Shown: positions 39,455 to 50,580 of the stretch, piece after piece
How the letters are laid out: each line of letters begins with the position of its first letter
Numbering within the stretch: position 1 is the stretch's first letter
Source of the DNA: Acanthopleura granulata
Taxonomy: Eukaryota > Mollusca > Polyplacophora > Chitonida > Chitonidae
NCBI GenBank assembly: GCA_016165875.1
Contig: JABBOT010000039.1
Span: forward strand, 1 to 64,000
Length of the DNA: 64,000 bases
Reading direction: 5' to 3'
Position numbers and translations under genes: made by a program
The notes under the pieces: model-generated
Seen by the model: only the letters and a program-made list of their open reading frames with translations
Told to the model about the DNA's origin: nothing
The model's database searches: none

Positions 39455-39526
39455 CATCCATATGTCTATATTTGAAATAAAATGACTAGCCCTAGTCATT
39501 TTATTTCAAATATAGATATATGGATG
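39455..39526. repeat. 35-bp near-perfect inverted repeat, 2-base loop
   Basis: The left arm 39,455-39,489 and right arm 39,492-39,526 are complementary with one mismatch (a G for A change). The loop is CC. The arms are AT-rich and contain ATTTGAAATAAAATGACTAG. It lies in the presumed intron of the transposase pseudogene. It could be an inserted snap-back fragment or a tiny palindromic element. Confidence 0.9.
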
Positions 39527-40661
39527 TTTGTGAATGTAATTATCAATAAGTACTGTAACAACAGAAACGAGAAATACATAAGACAAAACAACTCACCTTA
39601 GCAATCTTTCGTATATGTGTTGCTTTCTATTCGGCAATAAAGCGTATACTAGGGGAAACGTTTTATCGGATACACTTCCATGTATTGTATATAACTGGTC
39701 GAATACTGCAGGGCAAATGGAAAACGTACCGTCACAAAGTATTGTCCACGACTGGCTTAGGGTAACTTGCTGTGAACAGCAGTATTTTTTTCGTCTTCAT
39801 CATCACTGGCGTATATAAACTGCTCGCCTGTATTGGTCTCAGTCTATTCTCCTTCCAGAGCAATTTCTCCTCTGCCAGAGGGAACTTCTGGGATCACCTT
39901 TCGCCGTTGTCGATGTAGAGTAGATCACAGCGAATAAAATGATGGAAACTGGCCAGCTACCTCTGGATTGTCAGTGTGCAGTTTTGTCAGTTCATCGTCA
40001 TAAATTGTTGGAATAGGTTTCAGCTCTTCTCTGGCTCTTTTGCGTACCATTTCCAGATAACAGAGGAAGATTAATTATAATCTTCGTGATGGTTAAGTAG
40101 GCCAGGTACCAGATATATGTCTCGGTATTAGTTCGTTGAGGTTACCCCTTGTCGCAAGGTCAACTGCTGTTGTCAGTGTGAAGTATGTGCGGTAGGAGTG
40201 TCCAGTATTCTCGAGGGACTGATGAGAAACAACTGACGTGCTTTCAGCATTGAAATCCATTAACTTCAAAATATACAACAGACCTAGCTTTCCACAAAAG
40301 TTTAAAAATCTATATTGGATTCAGACAGTTCTTTGATCACAGGACATCATACAGCATTCATCGCAGTCAGTGATGGGTATCACGTGGTAGGAAGGCTCGT
40401 GACAGCAAATCTGTCTTACTTCAATGTCAGGCGATTTCTTTGATCTAAATTGTTCTTTTAGGAAACCCGTTTTTCATTTCTTTTATATCTTACAAGTGAA
40501 GTAGAAATATCACCCCATAATGAGTGTGATCAAAGTGTCTTCAATTGTGAAAGAGGCAAAGCATTTTGTACAACAAGTGGAAAATGGATGTCATTAAGTT
40601 CTGTTTGTCCATAATTTTATTATATGAGTCTTTGCTGAAAATACCGCAAATATTTCGTCAA

Positions 40662-40850
40662 AACTTTACAGGAATGCAAACACAGAAAATCCACTTTTCC
40701 ATACCCAAATTTGCAGGCAGGATAACTACTAGTAGCGTTTTCAACGCCAGGAATGTCCAGAGGCCTAAAATGCGCGCAACCAGTGAACCTGAGGTTGTGG
40801 GCTCGAATGCTATAGCTCCTTCAAGGCTCCACTTATTTGCCAATACCCAT
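40662..40850 (+). mobile_element. Possible tRNA-derived SINE remnant, X3-specific
   Basis: X2 reads TCGTCAAAACTG...ACCTGACAATCG without a break (about 18,961-18,990). X3 has about 190 extra bases between the same points. The extra segment contains AACCTGAGGTTGTGGGCTCG then AATGC, resembling the T-arm B box of a tRNA-derived head (GGTTCGAATCC). Only the head is recognisable. Confidence 0.45.
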
Positions 40851-41707
40851 TAACCTGACAGTCGCCAAATAAGAAAAGTGTGTCTATGCGGCGTTGAAAA
40901 CGATAATTCAGTACACCGATTACATCATAAAGTCACATCTACGTGGCTTGTCCTTCATCAATCCCTCCCATGACTTCCGATGTTAATAGCGAAAAGTGGA
41001 TATTTAGCAATCGAATTAGAGACGCCATGCATTAGGACAGTGGAAAAGGACTCTCTCGGGAACTAATTACTATGTTACTTGTACCACGAGTGTCAGTTTG
41101 GGGGTTGAGGAAACCAGAGTGCATGACGTAAACCACAGACCTTTGGTAAGCTGATGATGAACGTTTTCACACTTAACGAACAAATATGAACCCGTACTTG
41201 TGGAATACAAGTGGCCTGCAACGAACTGTAGACTGCGCAAACGGACATACCTTCGTCGCTGACGGCTTGTTGTTACCTAAAACCCGACAGCAATGGGAGC
41301 TAGGAAATTTAAGTCCAAGGAAGTTTAATGTACTGAGAACCATATTACCCTCTCCTCTAACGACAATTCGGATGTCTCGAGTAGATGGTAGGTTTACAGG
41401 CCTCTGTGCATATGAAGGGAACGGCAACATATATTAACCCAGCATTTGTGTCTGGTGCGGAAGCGTGTTCGTATAGACAGGCCTCAATCTGTATAAATGT
41501 GCAGAAGTCAATAGATGTGAAAACTTAAACCACTAATTTAATCAAGCCTGGGTCAAAGGTGTGTCAGAGGCACTTGAGACTGCTCACCTTGCGCCTATCC
41601 TTACCAGATTAGGACACAAGTCTGTTGGCTTGCGGGTCAAAGTTCTTCCCGCCTGACAATTGCCGAACTACGCTAAGTAGCTTCGCAGACTTTTCCGCAT
41701 AACGCCT

Positions 41708-41771
41708 TGGGCGAGGAAGGTGTGGAGGGAGAAGGAGAGAGGGAAGGGTTGGGACGGTGGGGGCTGGGGTT
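41708..41771 (+). repeat. Purine/G-rich low-complexity tract
   Basis: About 64 bases, almost all G and A, with several GGG runs (GGGAAGGGTTGGGACGGTGG, then GGGCTGGGG), could support a G-quadruplex. I find no equivalent in X2. Confidence 0.7.
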
Positions 41772-43269
41772 AAGACGCGAGGTAAGAGATTGGACCTCCT
41801 GTGGTCGGATACACTCTCATAACCCCTATTTTCCGCTGCAAATCACGCTGGAGGTAAAGTGGGCGGTGGAGTACGTCGAGCTCCTCCATTTTCCTCCACT
41901 CAGAAAACTGACTGCCATCCTAAAGTGAAAAATTATTCAGTGTTGCATTAAACAGCCTTAAAAAATGCATTCATGGTTGAGCCAGCCAGGTGCAACCAGG
42001 AATAAAGTGGGAATATCGCTAAAACAGAATCATGCAGACTCGCAGCTATAGATAGGAGATTTCTAAATAATATTACATCGCCCTTGTTCATCGTGTGAGT
42101 AGTTTCCTCCTAGGACATCGGTTTCTTTGAGCTTGCTGCAGGGTTCTTTTGAGCTCCGCACGCGCAGTGAGAGCGACGGCTTGCAGAGCGCAAACATGCG
42201 TGGAGCTCGTGTCTCTGTATTCAAGCTGGTGTATTATCGTCTATCAATAAACGGTTTTCCGGCACAAAAGGCTCTGACATTTGAAGGTCTCAGGCCCATC
42301 ATAATAGTGATAATTATTTACAATTAATGTGTGGACATAACCTACTTTAGCTCTAAAACATCTTTGAGATCAAGCGGAATTGATGTCATGTAAATGTACG
42401 CAATAGTAAATAAAATTGGCACAATACAAGACGATCTTATTTTGTAAAGTAAACTTAGAATACAAAAACCTTACCATGAACAAATGGGAACAATTTGTGT
42501 CTTCCTCCATAAATGAAAAGAGTGTTGTCGCAGCTCCTCTGAGTGTAAACATGTTAAATATTCCTTGCAGAACTTGTTATAATTTCCTGGCAATTGCCAA
42601 TAAAAACGTGGAGGATGTTAAAATGAAGTACAAGAAACAGTCAAATTAAAAAAGTCTCAATGAAGAGCAAACGAAATAGAGCGGAAATTTCTGTTGTTAT
42701 ATCTTAAGACCTAGGAGCCTCACCAATGATTGAATCGTACGTATATGGCACTAGCTCAACACTGTATCTGATTTTTGGACGCTGAACGAAGATTAGATGT
42801 GTAATTTATTACCGTAGATATACAATTTGGGACAGGTCTGTGGAATGTGAGACTTCAATCCGCTTTATGAACGACTGTGCGGAATGGCCAGAGGCGGAAT
42901 TTTACACGCATGCCTCCTACGATACAGCTCACTGTAATGATTTCAAAATGTAAAATCCATTAAAACTTCACGGTAACCTCCGCTTAGGTTTTCGTTTAAC
43001 AATCTGCTTAAAATCTTATCAGTCATTTATGGCAGGTGAAGTACGTCTTATCTCAAAAGAGGGTCTCGTCGCAAGCCCGTTCAGTGGATCGGGGAAATTA
43101 ATTTACTGAGAGGCAAGCAAAAATTAAACTTTAAATTCTCAACTTCCTCTTCCTACAAAAGGGTATAAATCATCCAGCTTGTCTTCACCTATAGATAGTC
43201 TGCTATTGAGAACCGTCTATATACATGGACCCCTGCTCGGTGTTGTAAATTTTTGATGCTGAGTCAGGA

Positions 43270-43360
43270 GGATTCCCAGGTACCTGGATGAGGGTGGTGC
43301 TTTCTCCCAGGTCTCTATCACTTACACCCCCCTCGCAGCCATATAAGGGAAATGCTCTTC
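43270..43360 (+). mobile_element. Possible SINE-related body in X3
   Basis: AGGTACCTGGATGAGGGTGG and CTCGCAGCCATATAAGGGAA align with 21,765-21,845 in X2 and loosely resemble a SINE body and tail. Its presence in both copies suggests insertion before duplication. Confidence 0.35.
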
Positions 43361-45263
43361 AGTACACGGCACTCTATGGGGAACATTTCCCGCTTAAAAA
43401 ATCCTTCCCTGAAGTTAGGCCCTTGTGTTCCAGAACTATCTCTTGCTGTTCGTATATAACTACCGGTCCCCGCAGCCTAGTGCACAGGGAATCTGTAAAA
43501 GAGGAAGAAACCAAGTTCTAGTCAACCCGGTCAGTATAATCCGAGTTGATGGTGTATCGTATCTGGTGTTTCCGGCATGGCAGCAATGTATATATGTATC
43601 GACGTTCGTTCCCGGTTTCCTAAAAGGACGTGTGATCGAAACAAGGTTGACGGCGGTAAAAGGCACCAGACAAACAGAAAAACAAACAGGACAACAAAAC
43701 ACAAATAAAAAAACAAACAAACAAACAACCCCCCACTCCAAAAGCAAAATAACAAAGCTATATACAAAGTGTGACGTTTTATATATCATACAATACACCG
43801 ATTGAGGGGACTTGTTTTCGACGGATTCTGTTCCTCATCACTTCGCTATTTTGTCGCGGCCAGGTGAGTATTTTAATTTGGTTTCCGCTAACAATCTCTC
43901 AGATGCGAATTGCCCCTTTGCACGAAATAAAATGCAAAACCAATGTGTTTTCCATTCCTGTAGTTTGTGTTTTATTCAAAAAGTCGTTTTGATAACAATA
44001 ATAGCCTCTAACTGTCACTTATTATTCGAGACATACTACTCCAGATTGCTCGTCTGGTTTCCTCTCGTCTACAGTTAAAAAAACTTCATCGGAAAAGGAA
44101 TACAAATCTGCACTGAAACCAATGGCGTTAAGTCTCTTGTTTTCCCAGTGTGACCGGACAGTCGGAGCACTTTAGCGAGCTATGGTGTCCGAAATGTTGA
44201 CATGGGTAAAGAAACAGCGGACGCTTGCAGAGGAAGTTGTCAAAACTTTTGCAAAACTTTTCATGTTATAAAGTGAAAATAGCCATCAACATGTCACTTA
44301 GACTAACTCAAGGCAGATATTGAAACGAAAACACCACAAAAAACAGGTACAATAAAAGTTTCTTACACATTTCACCAAAATGTTCAAACAAAATAATCAA
44401 TGAATTAGAGAATACTAGTGGACCAAGGCATTTAGATCTGTACAAAGCCCAGCCCAGCCCAGCACATCACCGGCGGCCAGCGGCACTCATTATTGTAGTG
44501 ACGTTTGAAGGCTATCAGGTGTGTGGACAGAAAATAAGGCCCTGTGTTAGGGGGTCATCAAAAGCTCTCAGATGCGACAAGATCTTGTCCAGTAAGGTCA
44601 GTTTTGGTATTTAACAGGTGGATACAGCTGCATTTGTCACCCTTCTCTACTCTGACCATACGGTCTCTGTGTCTCGCGCATTTGATTAGTAAAGGTAAGC
44701 GGTGTTCTAAGTCGATACTCGAAATACAAAAATATTTTTGGTATAAGATACTAATTATGGTAGATGGAAACAAAACAACTTTGTAAATTTCGATGTTTAA
44801 TTTATATACACTTTTATCCGTCAGGTATACAAGTATTTGGAGATTATAAGATTAGAGTATAAGTTTATATACACGTTTAGATACTTATGTTTAAAATTTA
44901 AATATATGTGAATGTTTATTACACACGTTTCTTTGATGTTCGATTATCCACTAAACGCGTTTGGCGTTGGCCATTTTACATTGCAGAAAATAAAAATTTA
45001 AAAACAAATGCTTATACAATGAAACAAGTAAATAAACAAAATAGAAAAGAAAAAACTGAACACCTGACTGCGTTTTTCATATTTTTGGCCACCTTTTAGA
45101 GAAGTTACCAAAGGCGTCAGGAAAATTTGTACCAATTTGGGTTCCAAGAACACACAGTTGAACGAGGTGTAGGGCTCTGGTAATACCTCTGCAGGCTTTT
45201 GGTGTAACACTGGAATATCTGTAACCGGCATGTAAATGGCTCCAGGTTATGCCTTTGATTAAA

Positions 45264-45548
45264 GAGTCGGAGGTGACAACCTATCACAGGTGTGTTTCTT
45301 CGTGCGATAATGGACATTAAGAGTGGGAGGTGACAACCTATCACAGGTGTGTTTCTTCGTGCGATAATGGACATTAAGAGTCGGAGGTGACAACCTATCA
45401 CAGGTGTGTTTCTTCGTGCGATAATGGACATTAAGAGTGGGAGGTGACAACCTATCACAGGTGTGTTTCTTCGTGCGATAATGGACATTAAGAGTGGGAG
45501 GTGACAACCTATCACAGGTGTGTTTCTTCTTGCGATAATGGACATTCA
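45264..45548. repeat. 57-bp minisatellite, five units
   Basis: Units start at 45,264, 45,321, 45,378, 45,435 and 45,492, exactly 57 bases apart, with only a few substitutions (GAGTCGG or GAGTGGG; CTTCGTGCG or CTTCTTGCG). Because 57 is divisible by three, frames stay open and give false minus-strand proteins built of 19-residue repeats. Y2 has a single diverged copy of the unit at about 26,441-26,505 in the same context before CCCTTGACCT. Confidence 0.95.
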
Positions 45549-46609
45549 GGCCCTTGACCTCAATCAATCAGTTAGACAATCATTCCACCTATTCTTCCAT
45601 ATATAAATCCATTGTGGGTTTCCACCAACCAAGCTAAGGTGATCTGTAAACGGAATGAATATCACAAGGGTTTAAAAGAATGCAACGCTATAGTTGACAT
45701 TAAACTGCCAATTACCGGGCGTTTACTTTAATATTACGAACAGTAACGTAAAAATATTTCTGTATATTATAAATTTTTTTACAAATTCAACAGTCGACAT
45801 CCAGTATAAAAATTTAACAGACTACAGTGTTTGGTGGTCACCGCTTAGGAATGATCATAGGATATGGTTTCCAAGGGCAATCAAAGTGCTCGTCTCATTC
45901 ACAGCTCGTATCTTGTTTCGGAGTGTTACTATACGCTAAGAAACACATTACCCCTGATTTCCTTTTTTTCATTTTTTCATTTTTCCTTTAGAGAGCTTGT
46001 GACAGCTCAAGTTAGCGAGATCTGCGAAAAATCAGCGTTACAATTCAATTTTATTAATGAAAAAAAAGACAAGGAAAAGATTTCCTATAAATAAAATAAA
46101 ACGGGCTCAACTGCTTACGGTTTTCTTCAGGAGGCTTCTTTTGTTCTCAAATCTAGATGTATTTGAGTGATAGTTAATTGGGCGTTTTTCTCCGTAAAAC
46201 CCTGGCTAGATTCGAACATTCATCCGAGCCTCCACGTTCTCAGAATCATTTACTTGTCGCATTCCGCAAAATCCCAAATTTTATGACCAGATTCAAGCCA
46301 ATAATGGCTTCCAAACCCCATAAAACTCTTTTGCATCAGCCAGAGTGTTTTTGAATTTTTATATCCAATAATCTCACGTGAAGTTTTTGTATAACATGCG
46401 GCATAATTAGAAAACAGCCTTAATTTTGTGGAATAGTACACCTAGCATGGGATTTGAGATGACTCAGAAATCCGCGGGTTAAGCTCGAGGGTAACCCATA
46501 AAACTGCTAAAATAGGAACCCTTGAGGCTGACTAATGTTTGATGGGACTCTTTTCCTCATTAACAGAAATAAATTTGGGTATTGGTGAACTATTAACAAC
46601 TTGCAAGGA

Positions 46610-46765
46610 TCTGCTGATTTATTTACTTGTTTCATTGCAGTTAAACACCGTACTCAAGAATATTTCACCTTGCAACATCGGCCAGAGTTATGGTGCTGAC
46701 TGACCTTTGTACGTACGGCCGTAGAGGAAGCCAGCATAATTTGTACTTGAACTCGACATTTTTTG
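46610..46765 (-). mobile_element. SINE in Y3, internally deleted
   Basis: Same position as the Y2 copy: CAGTTAAACACCGTACTCAA, GAATATTTCACCTTGCAAC, then a jump to ACCTTTGTACGTACGGCCGT and TTGTACTTGAACTCGACA. The central GGAAACCGGGC to GCAGGTTGC part is lost. Confidence 0.7.
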
Positions 46766-47219
46766 GTAAGTCCCCCCAAAAAAGACAATAAAACTAGTCA
46801 CTTGTGCGTTGTCATTGTCTAACGGGTCGAATTCTTTAAAATTTATGCATAGGTGGTTAATTGAAAGTGAACGTATTCTAAAATGTATGATGGTCTGTTG
46901 TTTCATCTGTTAAAATCACTAGAAAATGTGACGTCCCAACGGTCAGAAGCATATGCGTAGTTCAGATGTGCTACAGCAATAAATCTCCAGGAACAGCAAC
47001 TGTTGAATTAGCTAGATCATGATGGTATATAAGGTGTTTTACAGACCGGTTTGCAATAGCGACAAATCCTGTAGTCTGAAGAAAACGACAAGAAATGCGG
47101 GTCACCTAGTATTTTGGTTATATGAGAAGAATTCGTGTACAAAACTTTCTCCGGGATGGTTCATATGTATACGGTTGGACGTTAAAGAAATGAAGTTTAA
47201 AAATACATCGTGACCATGG

Positions 47220-49050
47220 ATGCAAAGATCTTTTGAGCTCTTTATGTTCTGAAGAAAAGAAAGAATGACGGTTTCAGAAATCTCATAAAGTATTTTAGCG
47301 CTTGGACAAATTAGTCTAGCTTCACCGGGGGTAGGTGAATGGTTCTGTTTGATTCTGATTCGCCAGCCATTTGGCTCTGAGGTGGAGGATAGCAGGTTGG
47401 ATACATTTGCAATTAGCCTGGGATCCCACCTTGGTGATGCAGAGTCCATTGCGAGTAACAGTGCTCAGAACTCTAAGCACAACCTGCCAAATGTTCTGAT
47501 AATATATAGTGTTCAATTTCCGTACAAATTAGATCTCTTGGTGATATGCACTAGATCAAACTGGCTTCGCTCCACATAGCGTGGCTAGTGTTTGCCACTG
47601 CAAAGCGGAAAGTTGTATGGTAATATAGTAAAATAAATTCTCTTTTTCTTCTTACTTGAGGGACAAACGTATTTCGTACGTGCGTAACTACATTATTGTA
47701 GATAATCAACTCTGTAGGTATTCCTGATTTCCAAAGACGATGTGGGGAAATGTTCAATTGTCACGGAACCAGGTCTTTGTGGGCCATTGTGAAACTATGA
47801 TCGCGATGTGTTTGTCGTGTTTGGAAACTTCTCTTAAGATTATTGACCCGGATCAGCTGGTATACGAGTATCGGTTTCTACGCCTAGATTTAAAGGTTTA
47901 GTGGAGTTTAATTAAGGTTCTTTTTAGTTTTGGAGCGGTGTTTTTCCTCATGTTGTTGCATCAACGCGGTAGATTGTTTAACCCTTGGGGCATCAAGTCT
48001 TCACATGAATCAATCACTGTAGCCCTGTAAAACATATTTTACATAGTTTTGACCAAAAAAGATGATTAATTAAATAAAAAGAAAGAGAGACAGAGAAACA
48101 GAGAAAACGAGCCATTATATGTGTATTTTATGTTTCAAGCCATTTTAATGAAATTATAATAATTACAGCAAGAAGCTATATGCATTTGCTTAATGATTTA
48201 GATTTTTACGCCGTGCTCAAGAAAATTTTACTTACATGACGACGGGCAGCATTATGGTAGTAATAAAACGGACAGAGCCCGGGGGAAGCGCAGGGCCATC
48301 CGCAGATTGCTGGCAGGCCCTCTAGACTTTGTAAGAAAGATGGATGAATTCTCTAGACTTTTATGGAATACCCGGGGGCGTTCTCCCAGACCGTGGTTTA
48401 TGGCAGGCCAGAGTTATTTCAGTGATTAAAACTCGTCTTTAAAAGCCAATCGCCGAAGGACAAATACTGTCATCAATGTGTGAGACCGTCTGGAAGGGTT
48501 GTTATCGTCGTAACTCACCAAACTACGTAACGCACGTAGGTCTGGATTTATTGAATGGCTGAATGGATGAACGGAATGATTATGGCTTGATGCCACATGT
48601 GTAAATCAGTCTGAATTACAAGGTTAGCCGTCTTATTGTAGCTTAAGAGAAAAATAAATAGTAGCGTTAGCTGGTTAGAGACTAAAGCAGGAATTGGCAC
48701 GGCACAAGCTTTGGTTAGTAATAGGCACATGTATTAGATGCGACAGATGTAGTAAAGTGGGGTGTGCTGTCTACATGTATGCAGACGGGGCAGAACAATT
48801 TGGTTGGCTTCTGTGCATAACGCTGTCACCATGTGTGTGGACAGAGCAGTACAGATAAAGCAAAGGCTACCAAAGAAAGGGTTGAGCTATTGTCAAGGAA
48901 AACGTAAATTCTACAAAAAAATATGCAACTAAAAGAAAAGTAACTGGCTGAAGAACTCGAATTAGTTATGATTGTAAAAATTGTGTGGTGGGCACGTAAA
49001 TGTGTAGCGGAGATATGATAAATCGGTTAAAAAAATGTGGTTGGGGAGTC
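47220..49050. other. Y3-specific stretch without recognised gene
   Basis: The Y2/Y3 match stops near 47,200 and resumes near 49,080. In between lie a SINE fragment (48,190-48,325), a purine-rich tract (48,074-48,111), and overlapping short open frames at 47,102-47,580. None has a recognised motif. Confidence 0.4.
48190..48325 (-). mobile_element. SINE fragment, reversed
   Basis: The sequence GATTTTTACGCCGTGCTCAA, GACGACGGGCAGCATTATGG, GACAGAGCCCGGGGGAAGCG and CCATCCGCAGATTGCTGGCA covers tail and body. It stops after AGGCCCTC; the head is missing. Confidence 0.75.
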
Positions 49051-50348
49051 AAAGTCCAAATTTGTATCATTGGTCTCTGACCCGAAAAGAGAAACAAATG
49101 CCAATAAAAATATAACCTAATTGTAGGAGCCAACGACTCGTACAATGCAGGTGATATCAAGCTGTTCAATCCGGGACCGACACTGAGTCAAAATGCGAGT
49201 GACCCATTGTAAAAAATACACTTCCCTTTATCGCGAGAAATTTGTTTTATATCCTCGGCCGAATAGTCCCACCGAAGCTTCAAACAACTGGCAAAGATGT
49301 TCGGCAAATTAATGTTTTTTTCTTTTCCGGAAAAGTGCGTGCGAACGGCCTATATGCCGTGTTATAAAAAAAATCCATCATTACAGAGCGCCTTACACAC
49401 ATATCGCGTAAGACCGGCAAGACAGTGTTGCTTGAGAGGCTCACTGGGAACAAGGATAAAATCACACTTTGGCGTAGATGACGTAATAACATTGACTAGT
49501 TAAAAATAAAGCGATTACTCCGCCAGATTAATAAAATTCTTTAAATTCCGTTGAGGATCTTTAGCTTCCAACCCAGATTATTATTATGGAAAGGAGGGGC
49601 AGCCAAAGAGAGAAACCAACATAGCGTGAAATGTCACACATCAAAAGTGCGTCTGCGAAGAGACAAGGCCCAGGTTGTTCTGCGAATCTCGGAATTGTCG
49701 GTCAGGTCGCTTGTCCTGGATGATAAATGAGGCGAACCATGATTTATTAGTTCTGTGCACCTTAGACTGTGGATGTCAAATTGTGTTTGATCACTGCTGG
49801 AGTGTCTATCCTTTAATAGATATGCCTGCATGTCTCGATAATAGCGACATAATCAAAGCACAAAGGTCTACATTACGTTTAGAAAACTGGTAACCTCTTA
49901 GCGGTGAGTATGTTTTTAACATGACATTTCTTCCTAGCTCAGTTTATTAGATTGTATCACAGTTGAAGCAAGCTTTCAAGCATTGTGGTATTGATAAAGT
50001 GTTCAGCTGATGTAGTGTTATTAAATTTTGTCTTTCTCATACGTTGCCAAATCAAAGTGTACTACTTCCACACTCATCTTGTTCTTTCTGGATTATAACG
50101 TAATTCCAAAATACGTTGTGCTCTAATTACGCATTAGATCATTGAGGGCGAGGGTTCAAATCTAAGGGCTGTTGCAACAGCCGAGGCCAGAAGTAAAGAG
50201 GTTTGTCATGGTCTAATCTGGACTCTTTGGTCCCCAACAGCCATAAACCAGATAAGTGAACTATAAGTGAACCAGATAATCTGCACTATTGGTAAAGGAA
50301 AGTTGTTATACTTTTACTTTTCATTGGAATATTTGTGGGGAGTAGTGA

Positions 50349-50580
50349 TTTTTTTTTATTTGATTGATCTATAAAGCCGTACTCATGCGACGGCAGCGAG
50401 CATTATGGTGGGAGGAAACCGGGCAGTGCCCGATGGAAATTGAAGACCAGCTGCAAATAATTCCTGCCAGGCCTAACCACGTACATCCGGACAGGAAGGC
50501 AACATGAGCTGGGCTTGAATTCTCAACGACCGCCCTGACGAGAGGCTCCTGGATAATTACGCCGCACTAGAACCTTTACA
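50349..50580 (-). mobile_element. Nearly full-length SINE, Y3-specific
   Basis: A poly-T/TATTTGATTGATCT tail is followed by GCCGTACTCATGCGACGGCA and GCATTATGGTGGGAGGAAAC. The tRNA-like head then reads in reverse: ATGAGCTGGGCTTGAATTCT, GAGAGGCTCCTGGATAATTA, CGCCGCACTAG. Y2 at about 32,020-32,070 continues from GAGGAGTAGT to TACTGTCGCAAAGTGCTGCA without it, so this insertion followed the Y duplication. Confidence 0.75.

Larger units (their letters stand above)
38846..40278 (-). pseudogene. MULE-type transposase pseudogene
   Basis: Read on the minus strand, pieces in the right order match MULE/FLYWCH-type transposases. An N-terminal part (about 40,278-40,093) is followed by KRAREELKPIPTIYDDEL and STLHRQRRK...EVPSGRGEI (40,065-39,850). 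The catalytic-core segment comes next: CDGTFSICPAVFDQLYTIHG and FPLVYALLPN (39,750-39,597). A GTGAGT donor follows, so an intron is likely. Next are PSVVQADYEKAFHNE (39,385-39,340), VRRAAALPLVPLEDV, WNHH and RTNN (39,250-39,048). Last is the C-terminal KYRKLNERLMQLRDR helix (38,965-38,920). The first acidic motif (CDGTF) and the DYEKA acidic site are visible. It is broken by at least two stops (after FPSFYSL and after LEGE), frameshifts near 39,270 and 39,765, and a deletion after RTNN where an EG-H motif is expected. No terminal inverted repeats found. Confidence 0.85.
40370..44390. repeat. Segmental block X, copy 3
   Basis: Homologous to 18,690-24,560 in the same order and shorter by nearly 2 kb, since X2 is internally doubled and carries a LINE fragment. 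It contains its own insert with a tRNA-like head (40,662-40,850) and a purine-rich stretch (41,708-41,771). Overlapping open frames at 41,173-41,437 on both strands show no recognised domain. No gene called. Confidence 0.7.

Noticed and set aside
41173..41437. Overlapping 83-85 codon open frames on both strands
   Set aside because: No domain recognised, and no frame-preserving counterpart identified in X2.
45117..45567. 142- and 102-codon minus-strand frames with 19-residue repeats
   Set aside because: A frame artefact of a 57-bp tandem repeat; two frames are open at once and the paralog has a single unit.
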